Virus record (IMG/VR): IMGVR_UViG_3300021197_001931
Span: 97,720-161,719 of that record
Reading direction: 5' to 3' (one strand)
DNA length: 64,000 bases
Origin: a virus
In this document: positions 57,015-63,959 of the stretch, one piece after another
How the letters are laid out: the number at the start of each line of letters is the position of its first letter
Position numbering within the stretch: the stretch's first letter is position 1
Made by a program: the position numbers and the translations under genes
The notes under the pieces: model-generated
Database searches by the model: none
Told to the model about the DNA's origin: nothing
Seen by the model: the letters and a program-made list of their open reading frames with translations, nothing else

Positions 57015-58088
57015 ATGGCAGTTGATTTCAAGACCTTTCTTAACGTAGTTCCCTTCGTTACTTCTGTAAACAAGCCTGTCCTTCTTCGCGGACGACATGG
57101 CATCGGCAAGTCCCAGGTCGTCTACCAGTACGCTGAGAGTGTTGACCTGCCTGTGGTCGAACGACGTGCTTCACAGATGACCGAGGGTGATTTGATTGGT
57201 CTCCCTAGTATCGATGGGGACCGCACTAACTGGAACCCACCAAACTGGTTCAAGACTGCATGTGAACAGCCTGTGGTGCTCTTCCTCGATGAGGTTGACC
57301 GCGCTACTATCGAGGTTCGACAAGGCATCTTCGAGCTTACTGACAGTCGCAAGCTGAATGGCCACACCTTGCATGATGACACCCTTATCTTCGCCGCCAT
57401 CAATGGTGGTGAGCATGGTGCCCAGTACCAGGTTGGTGACATGGACCCTGCGGAGCTTGACCGATGGACCGTCTTCGATGTAGAGCCCAGTGTAGAGGAC
57501 TGGCTTGACTGGGCCAATGACAACGTGTCAACTATGGTCTGGGACTTTGTTAATCAGAACCGCCAGCACCTTGAGCATGCCGATGAGTTCGAACCGAACA
57601 AGGTGTATCCCTCGCGTCGTTCCTGGCATCGCTTTGATGAGTGTCTGCAAGCCAGCCACTTGCTTGACAGTGATGACAGTCCCGCTTCTATCTACAGCCT
57701 CGCTACAGCGTTCGTTGGGTTCGAAGCAGCCGTCGCCTTTCAGGATTTTATTGCCAACTATGACCGCCAAGTATCCGTAGAGAATCTTCTTGACGAGGGC
57801 AGGATGGATATGGTAGAAGACTTTGGCATCAATGAGCATACCGCTATGATTGATAAGCTGGAGGCAGCGCAAGTCTTTGAGACTGAGCTATCTGAGGAAC
57901 GAGTGCAGAACCTTGCAGACTACATCGTCATGCTCCCAAGTGAGGTGGCCATGAAGCTTTGGACCCTGCTTGGCAACGGCCCCTTGGATAACACAGTGGC
58001 AGTCCACCGTGCAGAGTCCAGGGGTGGTAAGAAGGTGAGCGCCTACCTTGTAGAGATTCTGGGTGACTCCGAGAAGGACGGAAATTAA
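57015..58088 (+). CDS. MoxR-type AAA+ ATPase
   Basis: The 357-residue protein has Walker A GRHGIGKS (residues 26-33), Walker B VVLFLDEVDRA (near 88-98), sensor 1 in LIFAAINGG and an Arg finger candidate in ELDRWTVFDV. MoxR-type ATPases work with VWA proteins to remodel or activate partner complexes. The gene immediately downstream encodes a VWA-metallopeptidase, the usual partner. ATG 57015 has AGAGGTG upstream. Confidence 0.88.
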   Translation: MAVDFKTFLNVVPFVTSVNKPVLLRGRHGIGKSQVVYQYAESVDLPVVERRASQMTEGDLIGLPSIDGDRTNWNPPNWFKTACEQPVVLFLDEVDRATIEVRQGIFELTDSRKLNGHTLHDDTLIFAAINGGEHGAQYQVGDMDPAELDRWTVFDVEPSVEDWLDWANDNVSTMVWDFVNQNRQHLEHADEFEPNKVYPSRRSWHRFDECLQASHLLDSDDSPASIYSLATAFVGFEAAVAFQDFIANYDRQVSVENLLDEGRMDMVEDFGINEHTAMIDKLEAAQVFETELSEERVQNLADYIVMLPSEVAMKLWTLLGNGPLDNTVAVHRAESRGGKKVSAYLVEILGDSEKDGN

Positions 58089-58091
58089 TTC

Positions 58092-58120
58092 TTGACAACG
58101 GGCAAAGGCACTGATAGTAT
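58092..58120 (+). promoter_or_regulatory. Sigma70-type promoter
   Basis: TTGACA (58092-58097), 17 bases, TAGTAT (58115-58120), 23 bases before the ATG at 58143, so the VWA partner gene can be transcribed on its own. Confidence 0.82.
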
Positions 58121-58142
58121 TAGTCCAACATTGGGAGATGAC

Positions 58143-59381
58143 ATGACAGAAACGTCCAACCCACAAGACACCCCGCAGGATGCTCCTGCAAGTGACTTCA
58201 ACCTGAACATGCACACCGCTCGCCTACTGATGAATGAGCCGTTCTTTGCGGGGATTTCAAGGCGAGTCGATAAGCGGCCAAACCGGTCTATTCCGACAGC
58301 CGGTGTGCGTGTCAACCCTGAGACATGTCAGTTTGAATTGTTGTACAATCCAGACTTCTTTGCTAAGCTTCCAGACATTCAGAAGCTTGGAGTTCTCAAG
58401 CATGAGTTCTATCACCTAGTGTTTGACCATGTGACCGGACGCAACCCTTCCCCACCTGGGGAAGATGGCAAGCCTGGTGAGTTCTCCAAGCTATGGAACT
58501 ATGCCACTGACTTGGCTATCAACAGCCACATCAGAGGAGAGCTTCCAGATATGTGTCTGATGCCTGGTGAGAAAGACTTTGCAGACTACCCTGTTGGCCA
58601 GAGTGCTGAGTGGTACTTCGAGCGACTGAAGAAGGACCCCCCACCACAAGGTGGTGGCTCTGGGGGGGACGGAGAAGGAGACGGAGACCAGTTCGATGAC
58701 CATTCTGGCTGGGATGATGTCCCCAACGATGTCAAGGAGATTGCAAAGCAGCGTCTCAAGGATGTCATGCGTAAGGCAGCAGACGAGGCCAACAAGTCAA
58801 ACAACTGGGGCTCTGTCTCACAGGAGGTGAAGCAGGAAATTATCAAGAGCTTGAATTCTTCTGTTGACTGGCGGAAGGTTTTGCGCTACTTTATTAAGAC
58901 CTCGCAGCGAGCCGACCGAGCTTCAACGCAACGTCGCCTCAACAGGAGGTTCCCCTATATCCACCCAGGTCGCAAGACCAGAAGGCAGGCCAGTATTGCT
59001 ATCTCGATTGACCAGTCTGGTTCGGTATCTGATGAGATGCTGCAGGCCTTCTTTGCCGAGCTTAACACCTTGGCTGGCCTCGCTACCTTCACGGTCATCC
59101 CCTTCGATAGTGACGTGGCATATGATGATATCTACGTCTGGAAGAAGGGCGACAGGAAGCAGTGGACACGAGTTCGTTATGGTGGCACTGATTTCAACCC
59201 ACCTACCAAGTACGTGAATGAGAATAGCTTCGATGGACACATTGTTCTCACTGACCTGTGTGCCCCAAAGCCTATCGCTAGTAAGTGCCAGCGTATGTGG
59301 ATGACTACACGGTACTACGCAGAGCGACCCTACTTTTCTACCAATGAACGAATTATTGCTATTGACACCGATGGCAGGTAA
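58143..59381 (+). CDS. VWA-like metallopeptidase (DUF2201-type)
   Basis: The 412-residue protein has a zinc-peptidase motif KHEFYHLVFDH (His87-Glu88-x-x-His91) in the N-terminal domain, a Gly/Asp-rich linker near 185-205, and a VWA-like domain starting ASIAISIDQSGSVSDE with the metal site near residue 289 and VRYGGTDFNPP as the T/D loop. This is the DUF2201 layout. With the MoxR ATPase upstream it may form a protein-remodelling or proteolytic machine. ATG 58143 follows TTGGGAG. Confidence 0.85.
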   Translation: MTETSNPQDTPQDAPASDFNLNMHTARLLMNEPFFAGISRRVDKRPNRSIPTAGVRVNPETCQFELLYNPDFFAKLPDIQKLGVLKHEFYHLVFDHVTGRNPSPPGEDGKPGEFSKLWNYATDLAINSHIRGELPDMCLMPGEKDFADYPVGQSAEWYFERLKKDPPPQGGGSGGDGEGDGDQFDDHSGWDDVPNDVKEIAKQRLKDVMRKAADEANKSNNWGSVSQEVKQEIIKSLNSSVDWRKVLRYFIKTSQRADRASTQRRLNRRFPYIHPGRKTRRQASIAISIDQSGSVSDEMLQAFFAELNTLAGLATFTVIPFDSDVAYDDIYVWKKGDRKQWTRVRYGGTDFNPPTKYVNENSFDGHIVLTDLCAPKPIASKCQRMWMTTRYYAERPYFSTNERIIAIDTDGR

Positions 59382-59421
59382 GTGATATAAATACAAACAC
59401 CCTGACAAAAGAGGTAAAGAC

Positions 59422-59628
59422 ATGAACCGCAACGATATACACACTGGCAAGCCCATAGACGCCCGCGTTGGCTCCATCGTGCGATGGACGCACCCGAGGA
59501 GTTTGACGAACGGGATTGTCATAGCAGTGAGGGAAAGCGGACATAGCGCACATATCCACTGGTTTGACCATGAGGGGCATGGCTTCTATCCGCTTGACCA
59601 CAAGCTCCTCAAGCTGGTTTCAAAATAA
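59422..59628 (+). CDS. GSIV-type mini-barrel protein
   Basis: The 68-residue protein has ARVGSIVRWTHPR, GIVIAVRESGH, AHIHWFDHEGHGFYPLD and LLKLVSK. It resembles most closely the gene at 60692 (both end strand 3 with HWFD). TATAAATA lies at 59386-59393. Confidence 0.7.
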   Translation: MNRNDIHTGKPIDARVGSIVRWTHPRSLTNGIVIAVRESGHSAHIHWFDHEGHGFYPLDHKLLKLVSK

Positions 59629-59631
59629 TTC

Positions 59632-59660
59632 TTGACTTCTCAGAGCCCTTGTGCCATAAT
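59632..59660 (+). promoter_or_regulatory. Sigma70-type promoter with recurring leader
   Basis: TTGACT (59632-59637), 17 bases, CATAAT (59655-59660), leader TTCAGAAAGTGAGGAG. Confidence 0.8.
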
Positions 59661-59684
59661 ATATTCAGAAAGTGAGGAGACGAA

Positions 59685-60215
59685 ATGCCGAATTGGTGTG
59701 ATAATACAATTAATATTAGAGGGCCAGTTGACCTCATAAGCAAGCTCTGGGAGGATGCACAAGTCGCAAGCCAAGGAGACTTTGGACTACTCCAAGCAAT
59801 GGTTCCGATGCCTGCAGAGCTGAATGATACAAAAGGTTTGGGTGATGGCCCCAACTGGTATGACTGGCGTGTAGATAATTGGGGAACTAAGTGGGATATT
59901 GATGCCGACGACCTAGAGCTTGTTGATAACGAGAACGGCACTGCAGTGATTACCGGCTGTTTCCGCTCAGCATGGGCACCACCCGTCAGAGCATACGAGA
60001 ATTTCTTTGACATGATGACCGACTGCTCCATCGATGCTTCCTATCACGAGCCAGGCATGGACTTCGCTGGCTACTGGAGTGATGGCAACGAAGAGCATCT
60101 CGATGGACTTCGGGACGAGTATGAGCTACCAGAAGCCGAGCGCTCGCCTCTGTTTAATCGACTTGATGAACAGTATGACCTGTGTGAAGCATTCGCTATG
60201 TGGGACGAAGAATAA
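59685..60215 (+). CDS. Api92-like protein (DUF1281 type)
   Basis: The 176-residue protein starts MPNWCDNTINIRGPVDLISK and has WYDWRVDNWGTKWDI near residue 58, the signature of the Api92/DUF1281 family found on phages and plasmids, with a ferredoxin-like C-terminal fold. Function is unknown. The C-terminal half is acidic. It has its own promoter and GTGAGGAG site. Confidence 0.85.
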   Translation: MPNWCDNTINIRGPVDLISKLWEDAQVASQGDFGLLQAMVPMPAELNDTKGLGDGPNWYDWRVDNWGTKWDIDADDLELVDNENGTAVITGCFRSAWAPPVRAYENFFDMMTDCSIDASYHEPGMDFAGYWSDGNEEHLDGLRDEYELPEAERSPLFNRLDEQYDLCEAFAMWDEE

Positions 60216-60218
60216 TCC

Positions 60219-60247
60219 TTGACAACCCAAACAACCTTTGTTAATAT
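60219..60247 (+). promoter_or_regulatory. Sigma70-type promoter with recurring leader
   Basis: TTGACA (60219-60224), 17 bases, TAATAT (60242-60247), leader GATTGCAGAAAGTCGGAGG. Confidence 0.83.
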
Positions 60248-60273
60248 GATTGCAGAAAGTCGGAGGAAACGAC

Positions 60274-60642
60274 ATGGCTTATCTTCACAAGAACGACCTT
60301 GTTATTATCAGGACTGGCACAGGTGAGACAATCCAGTCTCGTGTCGTAGACATCAGCTTCCGTAGGTATCGAAAGAAGGTGCGTGACCGCAAGACTGGCA
60401 AGGAGAAGATGGTCACAAAGGCCATGCCCTATGCAGTGTGCAACGTGTTCCTTGGAGCTAAGGTTGGAACAGAGTTCCTCATCCCAGGCTACAAGCTTCG
60501 CAATGAGGAGAAGAATAGCGAGAAGTTGTTGGTCCTTAAGGACGAGTATGCTACTGAGTTCGATGATGGGTTCAATTTGTGGGTCGCTAAGATGCTGGCC
60601 GAGAGCAAGCAGAAGCGAGAGAAGAAGCAAAATAAGTCTTGA
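60274..60642 (+). CDS. Basic mini-barrel-like protein
   Basis: The 122-residue protein has LHKNDLVIIRTGTG, a relaxed mini-barrel start, and a very basic stretch RRYRKKVRDRKTGKEK, then a Lys-rich C-terminus. It may bind nucleic acid. ATG 60274 follows CGGAGGAAACGAC. The TGA stop is in the -35 box of the next promoter. Confidence 0.6.
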   Translation: MAYLHKNDLVIIRTGTGETIQSRVVDISFRRYRKKVRDRKTGKEKMVTKAMPYAVCNVFLGAKVGTEFLIPGYKLRNEEKNSEKLLVLKDEYATEFDDGFNLWVAKMLAESKQKREKKQNKS

Positions 60643-60667
60643 CACTCCAAACAATCCCTGCTAATAT
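60639..60667 (+). promoter_or_regulatory. Sigma70-type promoter with recurring leader
   Basis: TTGACA (60639-60644), 17 bases, TAATAT (60662-60667), leader GATTGCAGAAAGTGAGG. It is nearly a copy of the promoter at 60219. Confidence 0.83.
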
Positions 60668-60691
60668 GATTGCAGAAAGTGAGGGAGCGAC

Positions 60692-60907
60692 ATGACCAGA
60701 GAAGAAGCAAACAAAGTTCGCATCGGTTCCTTGGTGCAGTACACTCACATTGGGAGGTGGGCGACGGACATCGCCTACGGCCTCGTGACAAGCGAGACGG
60801 TCTGCTATAACGAGGGGAACATGTATGCAGACGTTCACTGGTTCGATGGAACCTCTCACGGGGTACACCCTCTTCTCAATTCAAACATTTCTCTAATTAA
60901 TGCTTGA
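60692..60907 (+). CDS. GSLV-type mini-barrel protein
   Basis: The 71-residue protein has VRIGSLVQYTHIG, YGLVTSETV, ADVHWFDGTSHGVHP and NISLI. Its stop TGA lies inside a TTGACA hexamer. Confidence 0.7.
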   Translation: MTREEANKVRIGSLVQYTHIGRWATDIAYGLVTSETVCYNEGNMYADVHWFDGTSHGVHPLLNSNISLINA

Positions 60908-60918
60908 CAGGAGCCAGG

Positions 60919-61152
60919 ATGAAGACTATCATTCATGTAAATCAGCACGTCATTAAGCGTAACAGAAAGAATAATACTAACGAGCCGTGTCTAACGGTCA
61001 AGACTTACAAGGACAACAGGTACACATCGGATGCTATCATCCGAGACGAAGCTGGTCGAGAGATTGCTCGTGTAGTATACCGCCCTCAGAATCCACTGAG
61101 CTGTGGGGCGCATTGTTGGATTGAAACTAAATTTAAGGTTGACACCGAGTAA
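60919..61152 (+). CDS. Small protein, unknown
   Basis: The 77-residue protein is strand-rich with charged ends (KRNRKNNTNEPCLTVKTY, EIARVVYRP). ATG 60919 has GGAG 5 bases upstream; the earlier TTG start is not needed. The stop overlaps the next ATG. Confidence 0.6.
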   Translation: MKTIIHVNQHVIKRNRKNNTNEPCLTVKTYKDNRYTSDAIIRDEAGREIARVVYRPQNPLSCGAHCWIETKFKVDTE

Positions 61153-61376
61153 TGCCACATATAGGATACAACAAGAATCCCCATCTCACCCTAGAGGTTG
61201 GGGAGCTTGTGACCCCAAGGAGAGGAGAACCATACAGGAAGAAGAAGCAGATAGGCACAGTCATTGGCCTGGACGATGAGCATGTGACAATTCATTGGCA
61301 CAACCCTACAGAGGGCAATGCAGTGCGGAACAAAATAGCTCTGCACATTGCAGAGAAAATACTTGACAACCCTTAG
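61152..61376 (+). CDS. GELV-type mini-barrel protein
   Basis: The 74-residue protein has LEVGELVTPRRGE, IGTVIGLDDEHVTIHWHN and a last helix. It lies in a TAATG overlap with the previous gene. Its end overlaps the next promoter. Confidence 0.68.
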   Translation: MPHIGYNKNPHLTLEVGELVTPRRGEPYRKKKQIGTVIGLDDEHVTIHWHNPTEGNAVRNKIALHIAEKILDNP

Positions 61377-61391
61377 TCGCTTTGATAGTAT
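61363..61391 (+). promoter_or_regulatory. Sigma70-type promoter
   Basis: TTGACA (61363-61368), 17 bases, TAGTAT (61386-61391), leader ending AAAGTGAGGTGG. Confidence 0.82.
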
Positions 61392-61416
61392 AGATAAAGC
61401 AAAGTGAGGTGGCACG

Positions 61417-61674
61417 ATGGATGAGCGAGTGAAGGTTTTGTTTCTTGAGAGAGATTATTTTATTCTTAGGGAGGGCTTGCAGAAGCTTGACACCATCATT
61501 CGCAATGTAGAGACCCACTATGGCGTAATCCTGGGTGGGGAAGAAATTAAGTATCAGCTAAATAAAATGCTTGACTCCACATCGCAAAGAAGCTATTGTG
61601 AAGACAAGAAGACAAAGGAGAGGGTCGCTGACCTGACAGACCTGATGCAAGGGTTCAATAACTACGGGGGGTAG
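61417..61674 (+). CDS. Small helical protein, unknown
   Basis: The 85-residue protein is mainly helical (KVLFLERDYFILREGLQKLD) with mixed charge and no known motif. First gene of a two-gene unit. Confidence 0.6.
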   Translation: MDERVKVLFLERDYFILREGLQKLDTIIRNVETHYGVILGGEEIKYQLNKMLDSTSQRSYCEDKKTKERVADLTDLMQGFNNYGG

Positions 61675-61675
61675 C

Positions 61676-61894
61676 ATGATTAGAGACTTCGACGGAGGTG
61701 CCACTACTCCAAGGCGACGTGCAAAGGAATTGTGCTATGAACTGCTCGTTGCCTTCTCAGAGGAGTGGAGCGAGTGTATAGATGAAGAAACAGACGCCCC
61801 CCTTTGTGAAGGAAACACCGATAGAGAGAAGAGAGAGATAGACTCGCAACTATCGAGAATTGCTGAACAATTTAGAAAGTATCACAATATTTAA
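61676..61894 (+). CDS. Small acidic protein, unknown
   Basis: The 72-residue protein is acidic with a helix KELCYELLVAFSEEWSECID. It starts one base after the previous stop. No family is recognised. Confidence 0.55.
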   Translation: MIRDFDGGATTPRRRAKELCYELLVAFSEEWSECIDEETDAPLCEGNTDREKREIDSQLSRIAEQFRKYHNI

Positions 61895-61902
61895 TTTTAT
61901 TC

Positions 61903-61930
61903 TTGACACCTCCATCCAACAGTGTAATAA
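61903..61930 (+). promoter_or_regulatory. Sigma70-type promoter
   Basis: TTGACA (61903-61908), 16 bases, TAATAA (61925-61930), leader GATTGCACAAACAACGGAG. A 17-base reading gives AATAAT. Confidence 0.75.
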
Positions 61931-61956
61931 TGATTGCACAAACAACGGAGAGCGAC

Positions 61957-62172
61957 ATGAAGATTCAAACGCCCCAAGAGCAGATGAACCTAGTCAATTC
62001 AGTTATGATTATTGAAGGGAGCGTTCCCGCAGAGCGTGAAGAGCAGATAGCAGCCTGGCAGCACCTGATTGACACTGGTGCTATCTGGCCAGTCAGTGAA
62101 GGGCATCGGTATGGCAGGGGTGCTATGTCTCTCATCGAGCAGGGTCTCTGTGAAGGGCCGGTGAAGGCATGA
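61957..62172 (+). CDS. Small conserved phage protein
   Basis: The 71-residue protein has the pattern LVNSVMIIEGS, IAAWQHLIDTGAIW and YGRGAMSLIEQGLC, which I recall from short proteins of many phages that begin with a helix and end YGR.A..LI..G.C. Function unknown. ATG 61957 follows CGGAGAGCGAC. Confidence 0.62.
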   Translation: MKIQTPQEQMNLVNSVMIIEGSVPAEREEQIAAWQHLIDTGAIWPVSEGHRYGRGAMSLIEQGLCEGPVKA

Positions 62173-62414
62173 ACAGCGTTGCTATTCCTGTGAGGAAGTT
62201 GCCCACCCGATTCCTATGTCATCGACCCGAGTCTGGGGGCTGGGCCCATATTACCAGCGATGGGAACGGGGAAGACGAGGTTTGTCTTTCCGAGGAGCAG
62301 ATTGTTTCTTCATTGACAGTGGCACTGCGTGACCTACGAGATGCACAACAAAGAGTAGATGGTCTGAGAATGTTTGTCCGCAAGCTTGGACTTGACGAGG
62401 AAGGTGATACCTGA
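62169..62414 (+). CDS. Small protein, unknown
   Basis: The 81-residue protein has a C-terminal helix SSLTVALRDLRDAQQRVDGL. It starts in ATGA shared with the previous gene. No motif. Confidence 0.55.
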   Translation: MNSVAIPVRKLPTRFLCHRPESGGWAHITSDGNGEDEVCLSEEQIVSSLTVALRDLRDAQQRVDGLRMFVRKLGLDEEGDT

Positions 62415-62415
62415 T

Positions 62416-62571
62416 ATGTTCTTTCTCGATAAGGTGATGCAGTTGGGAATGTCCCAGCAGGCAGTTCTAGTTCTTGCCCTGCAATACATAAGGCATCTAG
62501 GTGAGGAGTACGAAGTTGATACAGAGGAAGGTTTTCTACGAAAGCTGAAGAGCATTGCAGATTATTCTTGA
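62416..62571 (+). CDS. 51-residue helical protein, unknown
   Basis: ATG 62416 follows the previous TGA directly. The product is helical with a hydrophobic face (MSQQAVLVLALQYIRHLGEE). The TGA stop is in the -35 box of the next promoter. Confidence 0.55.
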   Translation: MFFLDKVMQLGMSQQAVLVLALQYIRHLGEEYEVDTEEGFLRKLKSIADYS

Positions 62572-62596
62572 CATGCCCAGAAAGCCCTGGTAGAGT
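62568..62596 (+). promoter_or_regulatory. Sigma70-type promoter
   Basis: TTGACA (62568-62573), 17 bases, TAGAGT (62591-62596), leader with CCAGAAATCGAGGAGG. Confidence 0.8.
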
Positions 62597-62620
62597 AAGC
62601 CCAGAAATCGAGGAGGCCAC

Positions 62621-63136
62621 ATGAGCTATATCGAAGACTATGACGAAACGATTGCTGTCCTTGCCAATGAGACATGGTGGGAGAGCAAAGATAATAACAC
62701 AGACCTTGACTCGCTTGTAAGCAATGCAGCGGATAGATACACGTCTGTATGGGGCGATGCTGAGACTGTCATGCGCTTCACAGAGAATCCAGAAGCCCTG
62801 TGGAATGTGGTGGGCCAGCTGAACCCTGAGCAGGCCGATAGCTACAGGAGTGTCATTCGGACCATCGCATTCTACGCCCTTCGCCAGGATGTGTTCGATG
62901 TCATCTCGAAGAAGGAGCCCACATGGGAGAAGGAGTGGCAGGATAAGAATCATGCAGGCTTGACATTCGATGACTACTATGACATCATCACTGGGTATGG
63001 TATTCCTAACAGTAACAACGAGACACCTGACAGTGTTGTGGAGACCCTGCGTGGCGATGGGTTCGTGAAGTCAGAAGAAGACTACTACAACGCATACGAA
63101 GCAGCCCGTGACTTGAAAGATGATGGGGCATACTAA
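62621..63136 (+). CDS. Acidic protein, unknown
   Basis: The 171-residue protein is acidic and mostly helical (DYDETIAVLANETWWESKD, VVETLRGDGFVKSEEDYY). No motif is recognised. Acidic early phage proteins often mimic DNA or bind host enzymes, but nothing here proves that. Confidence 0.6.
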   Translation: MSYIEDYDETIAVLANETWWESKDNNTDLDSLVSNAADRYTSVWGDAETVMRFTENPEALWNVVGQLNPEQADSYRSVIRTIAFYALRQDVFDVISKKEPTWEKEWQDKNHAGLTFDDYYDIITGYGIPNSNNETPDSVVETLRGDGFVKSEEDYYNAYEAARDLKDDGAY

Positions 63137-63144
63137 AATAATCC

Positions 63145-63173
63145 TTGACAACCTGAAAACAACCTGATAGAGT
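63145..63173 (+). promoter_or_regulatory. Sigma70-type promoter
   Basis: TTGACA (63145-63150), 17 bases, TAGAGT (63168-63173), leader with ACACAAACTGAGGAGG. Confidence 0.8.
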
Positions 63174-63199
63174 ACAAACACAAACTGAGGAGGCCAATC

Positions 63200-63478
63200 A
63201 TGGCAAAGCGAAACACCGGACAGTTCACTTCTACTATCTATATTGACAACAACAACTACGACCGTCTCGCCTCTGGAGAGATGGACCTTCGAACAGGCCA
63301 GTGGGTCAAGTTCGCATGGTGTAGCAACCGCTCCCGCTATGTCGGCAGCAGGCATGGTATCATCTATGCTGCACACTATCCCAACACTTCCAACGAGCGA
63401 GTGCGTGGCATGGCCGATTCTTTCAGGGACGATGATAGGTCAGAGCGCCGTCGTCGTCGTGGAGTTGTTATCTCCTAG
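63200..63478 (+). CDS. Small protein with barrel-like core and Arg-rich tail
   Basis: The 92-residue protein has LRTGQWVKFAWCSN and YVGSRHGIIYAAH, which could be a distant mini-barrel, and ends in RSERRRRRGVVIS. The basic tail may bind nucleic acid. Confidence 0.58.
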   Translation: MAKRNTGQFTSTIYIDNNNYDRLASGEMDLRTGQWVKFAWCSNRSRYVGSRHGIIYAAHYPNTSNERVRGMADSFRDDDRSERRRRRGVVIS

Positions 63479-63487
63479 AAATTTCTC

Positions 63488-63516
63488 TTGACATTCCCAG
63501 CGGACTCCGCCATAAT
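63488..63516 (+). promoter_or_regulatory. Sigma70-type promoter
   Basis: TTGACA (63488-63493), 17 bases, CATAAT (63511-63516), leader GATTGCACAAGTTGAGGAG. Confidence 0.8.
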
Positions 63517-63540
63517 GATTGCACAAGTTGAGGAGAGCAC

Positions 63541-63708
63541 ATGAAGCAAAGATTCATTGTGACAGGTGTAGAGCGCATGAACGGACGTCGGTTTGTAATT
63601 GGACCGACAGATGAGTTCCATGCAATGTGTATCAATCTATGGCGGGGCTCCGTATGGGAAGTCATTGACGGCAAGCGCAAGCTAGTCAAGAGGGTATGGA
63701 ACGTATGA
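63541..63708 (+). CDS. 55-residue strand-rich protein, unknown
   Basis: ATG 63541 follows TTGAGGAGAGCAC and has its own promoter. The product is basic with alternating strands (KQRFIVTGVERMNGRRFVIG). Its stop overlaps the next start in ATGA. Confidence 0.65.
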   Translation: MKQRFIVTGVERMNGRRFVIGPTDEFHAMCINLWRGSVWEVIDGKRKLVKRVWNV

Positions 63709-63896
63709 CAAAGAAGCACTTCATCGCAATAGCAAACATAGTCAAGGCACAGGACCTCACATACGACCAGCGTGAGCAGTTGTCGCTCGACTTGGCAAAC
63801 TATTTTAGGAAAGAGAATTCAAGGTTTGACATCCAAAGGTTTGTGAATGCTTGCCGCAAGAGCGCCTTTGTTGATTTAGCGCCAGGCATAGAATAA
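63705..63896 (+). CDS. Small conserved phage protein
   Basis: The 63-residue protein has KKHFIAIANIVKAQD, LSLDLANYFRKENSRFDIQR and FVNAC. This short helical protein is common in phages of many hosts (pattern ...NPRFDRxRFxxAC) and has no known function. Confidence 0.72.
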   Translation: MTKKHFIAIANIVKAQDLTYDQREQLSLDLANYFRKENSRFDIQRFVNACRKSAFVDLAPGIE

Positions 63897-63904
63897 AATA
63901 AAAC

Positions 63905-63933
63905 TTGACGCCAGAAATTTTCTCACTTATAGT
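63905..63933 (+). promoter_or_regulatory. Sigma70-type promoter
   Basis: TTGACG (63905-63910), 17 bases, TATAGT (63928-63933), with GAAGGAGAC before the ATG at 63960. Confidence 0.8.
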
Positions 63934-63959
63934 ATGTTCACAACGTCGAAGGAGACAGC

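Noticed and set aside
58923-59522. 199-codon open frame on the minus strand
   Set aside because: It lies opposite the VWA domain with clear plus-strand motifs; it is a codon-use shadow.
60904-60932. TTGACA with TATCAT 17 bases downstream
   Set aside because: The start codon of the gene at 60919 lies between the boxes, so a transcript from here would lack the start and ribosome site.
62219-62953. 244-codon open frame on the minus strand
   Set aside because: It crosses four plus-strand genes and their promoters, has no recognisable protein features, and no other minus-strand gene is supported in 64 kb.
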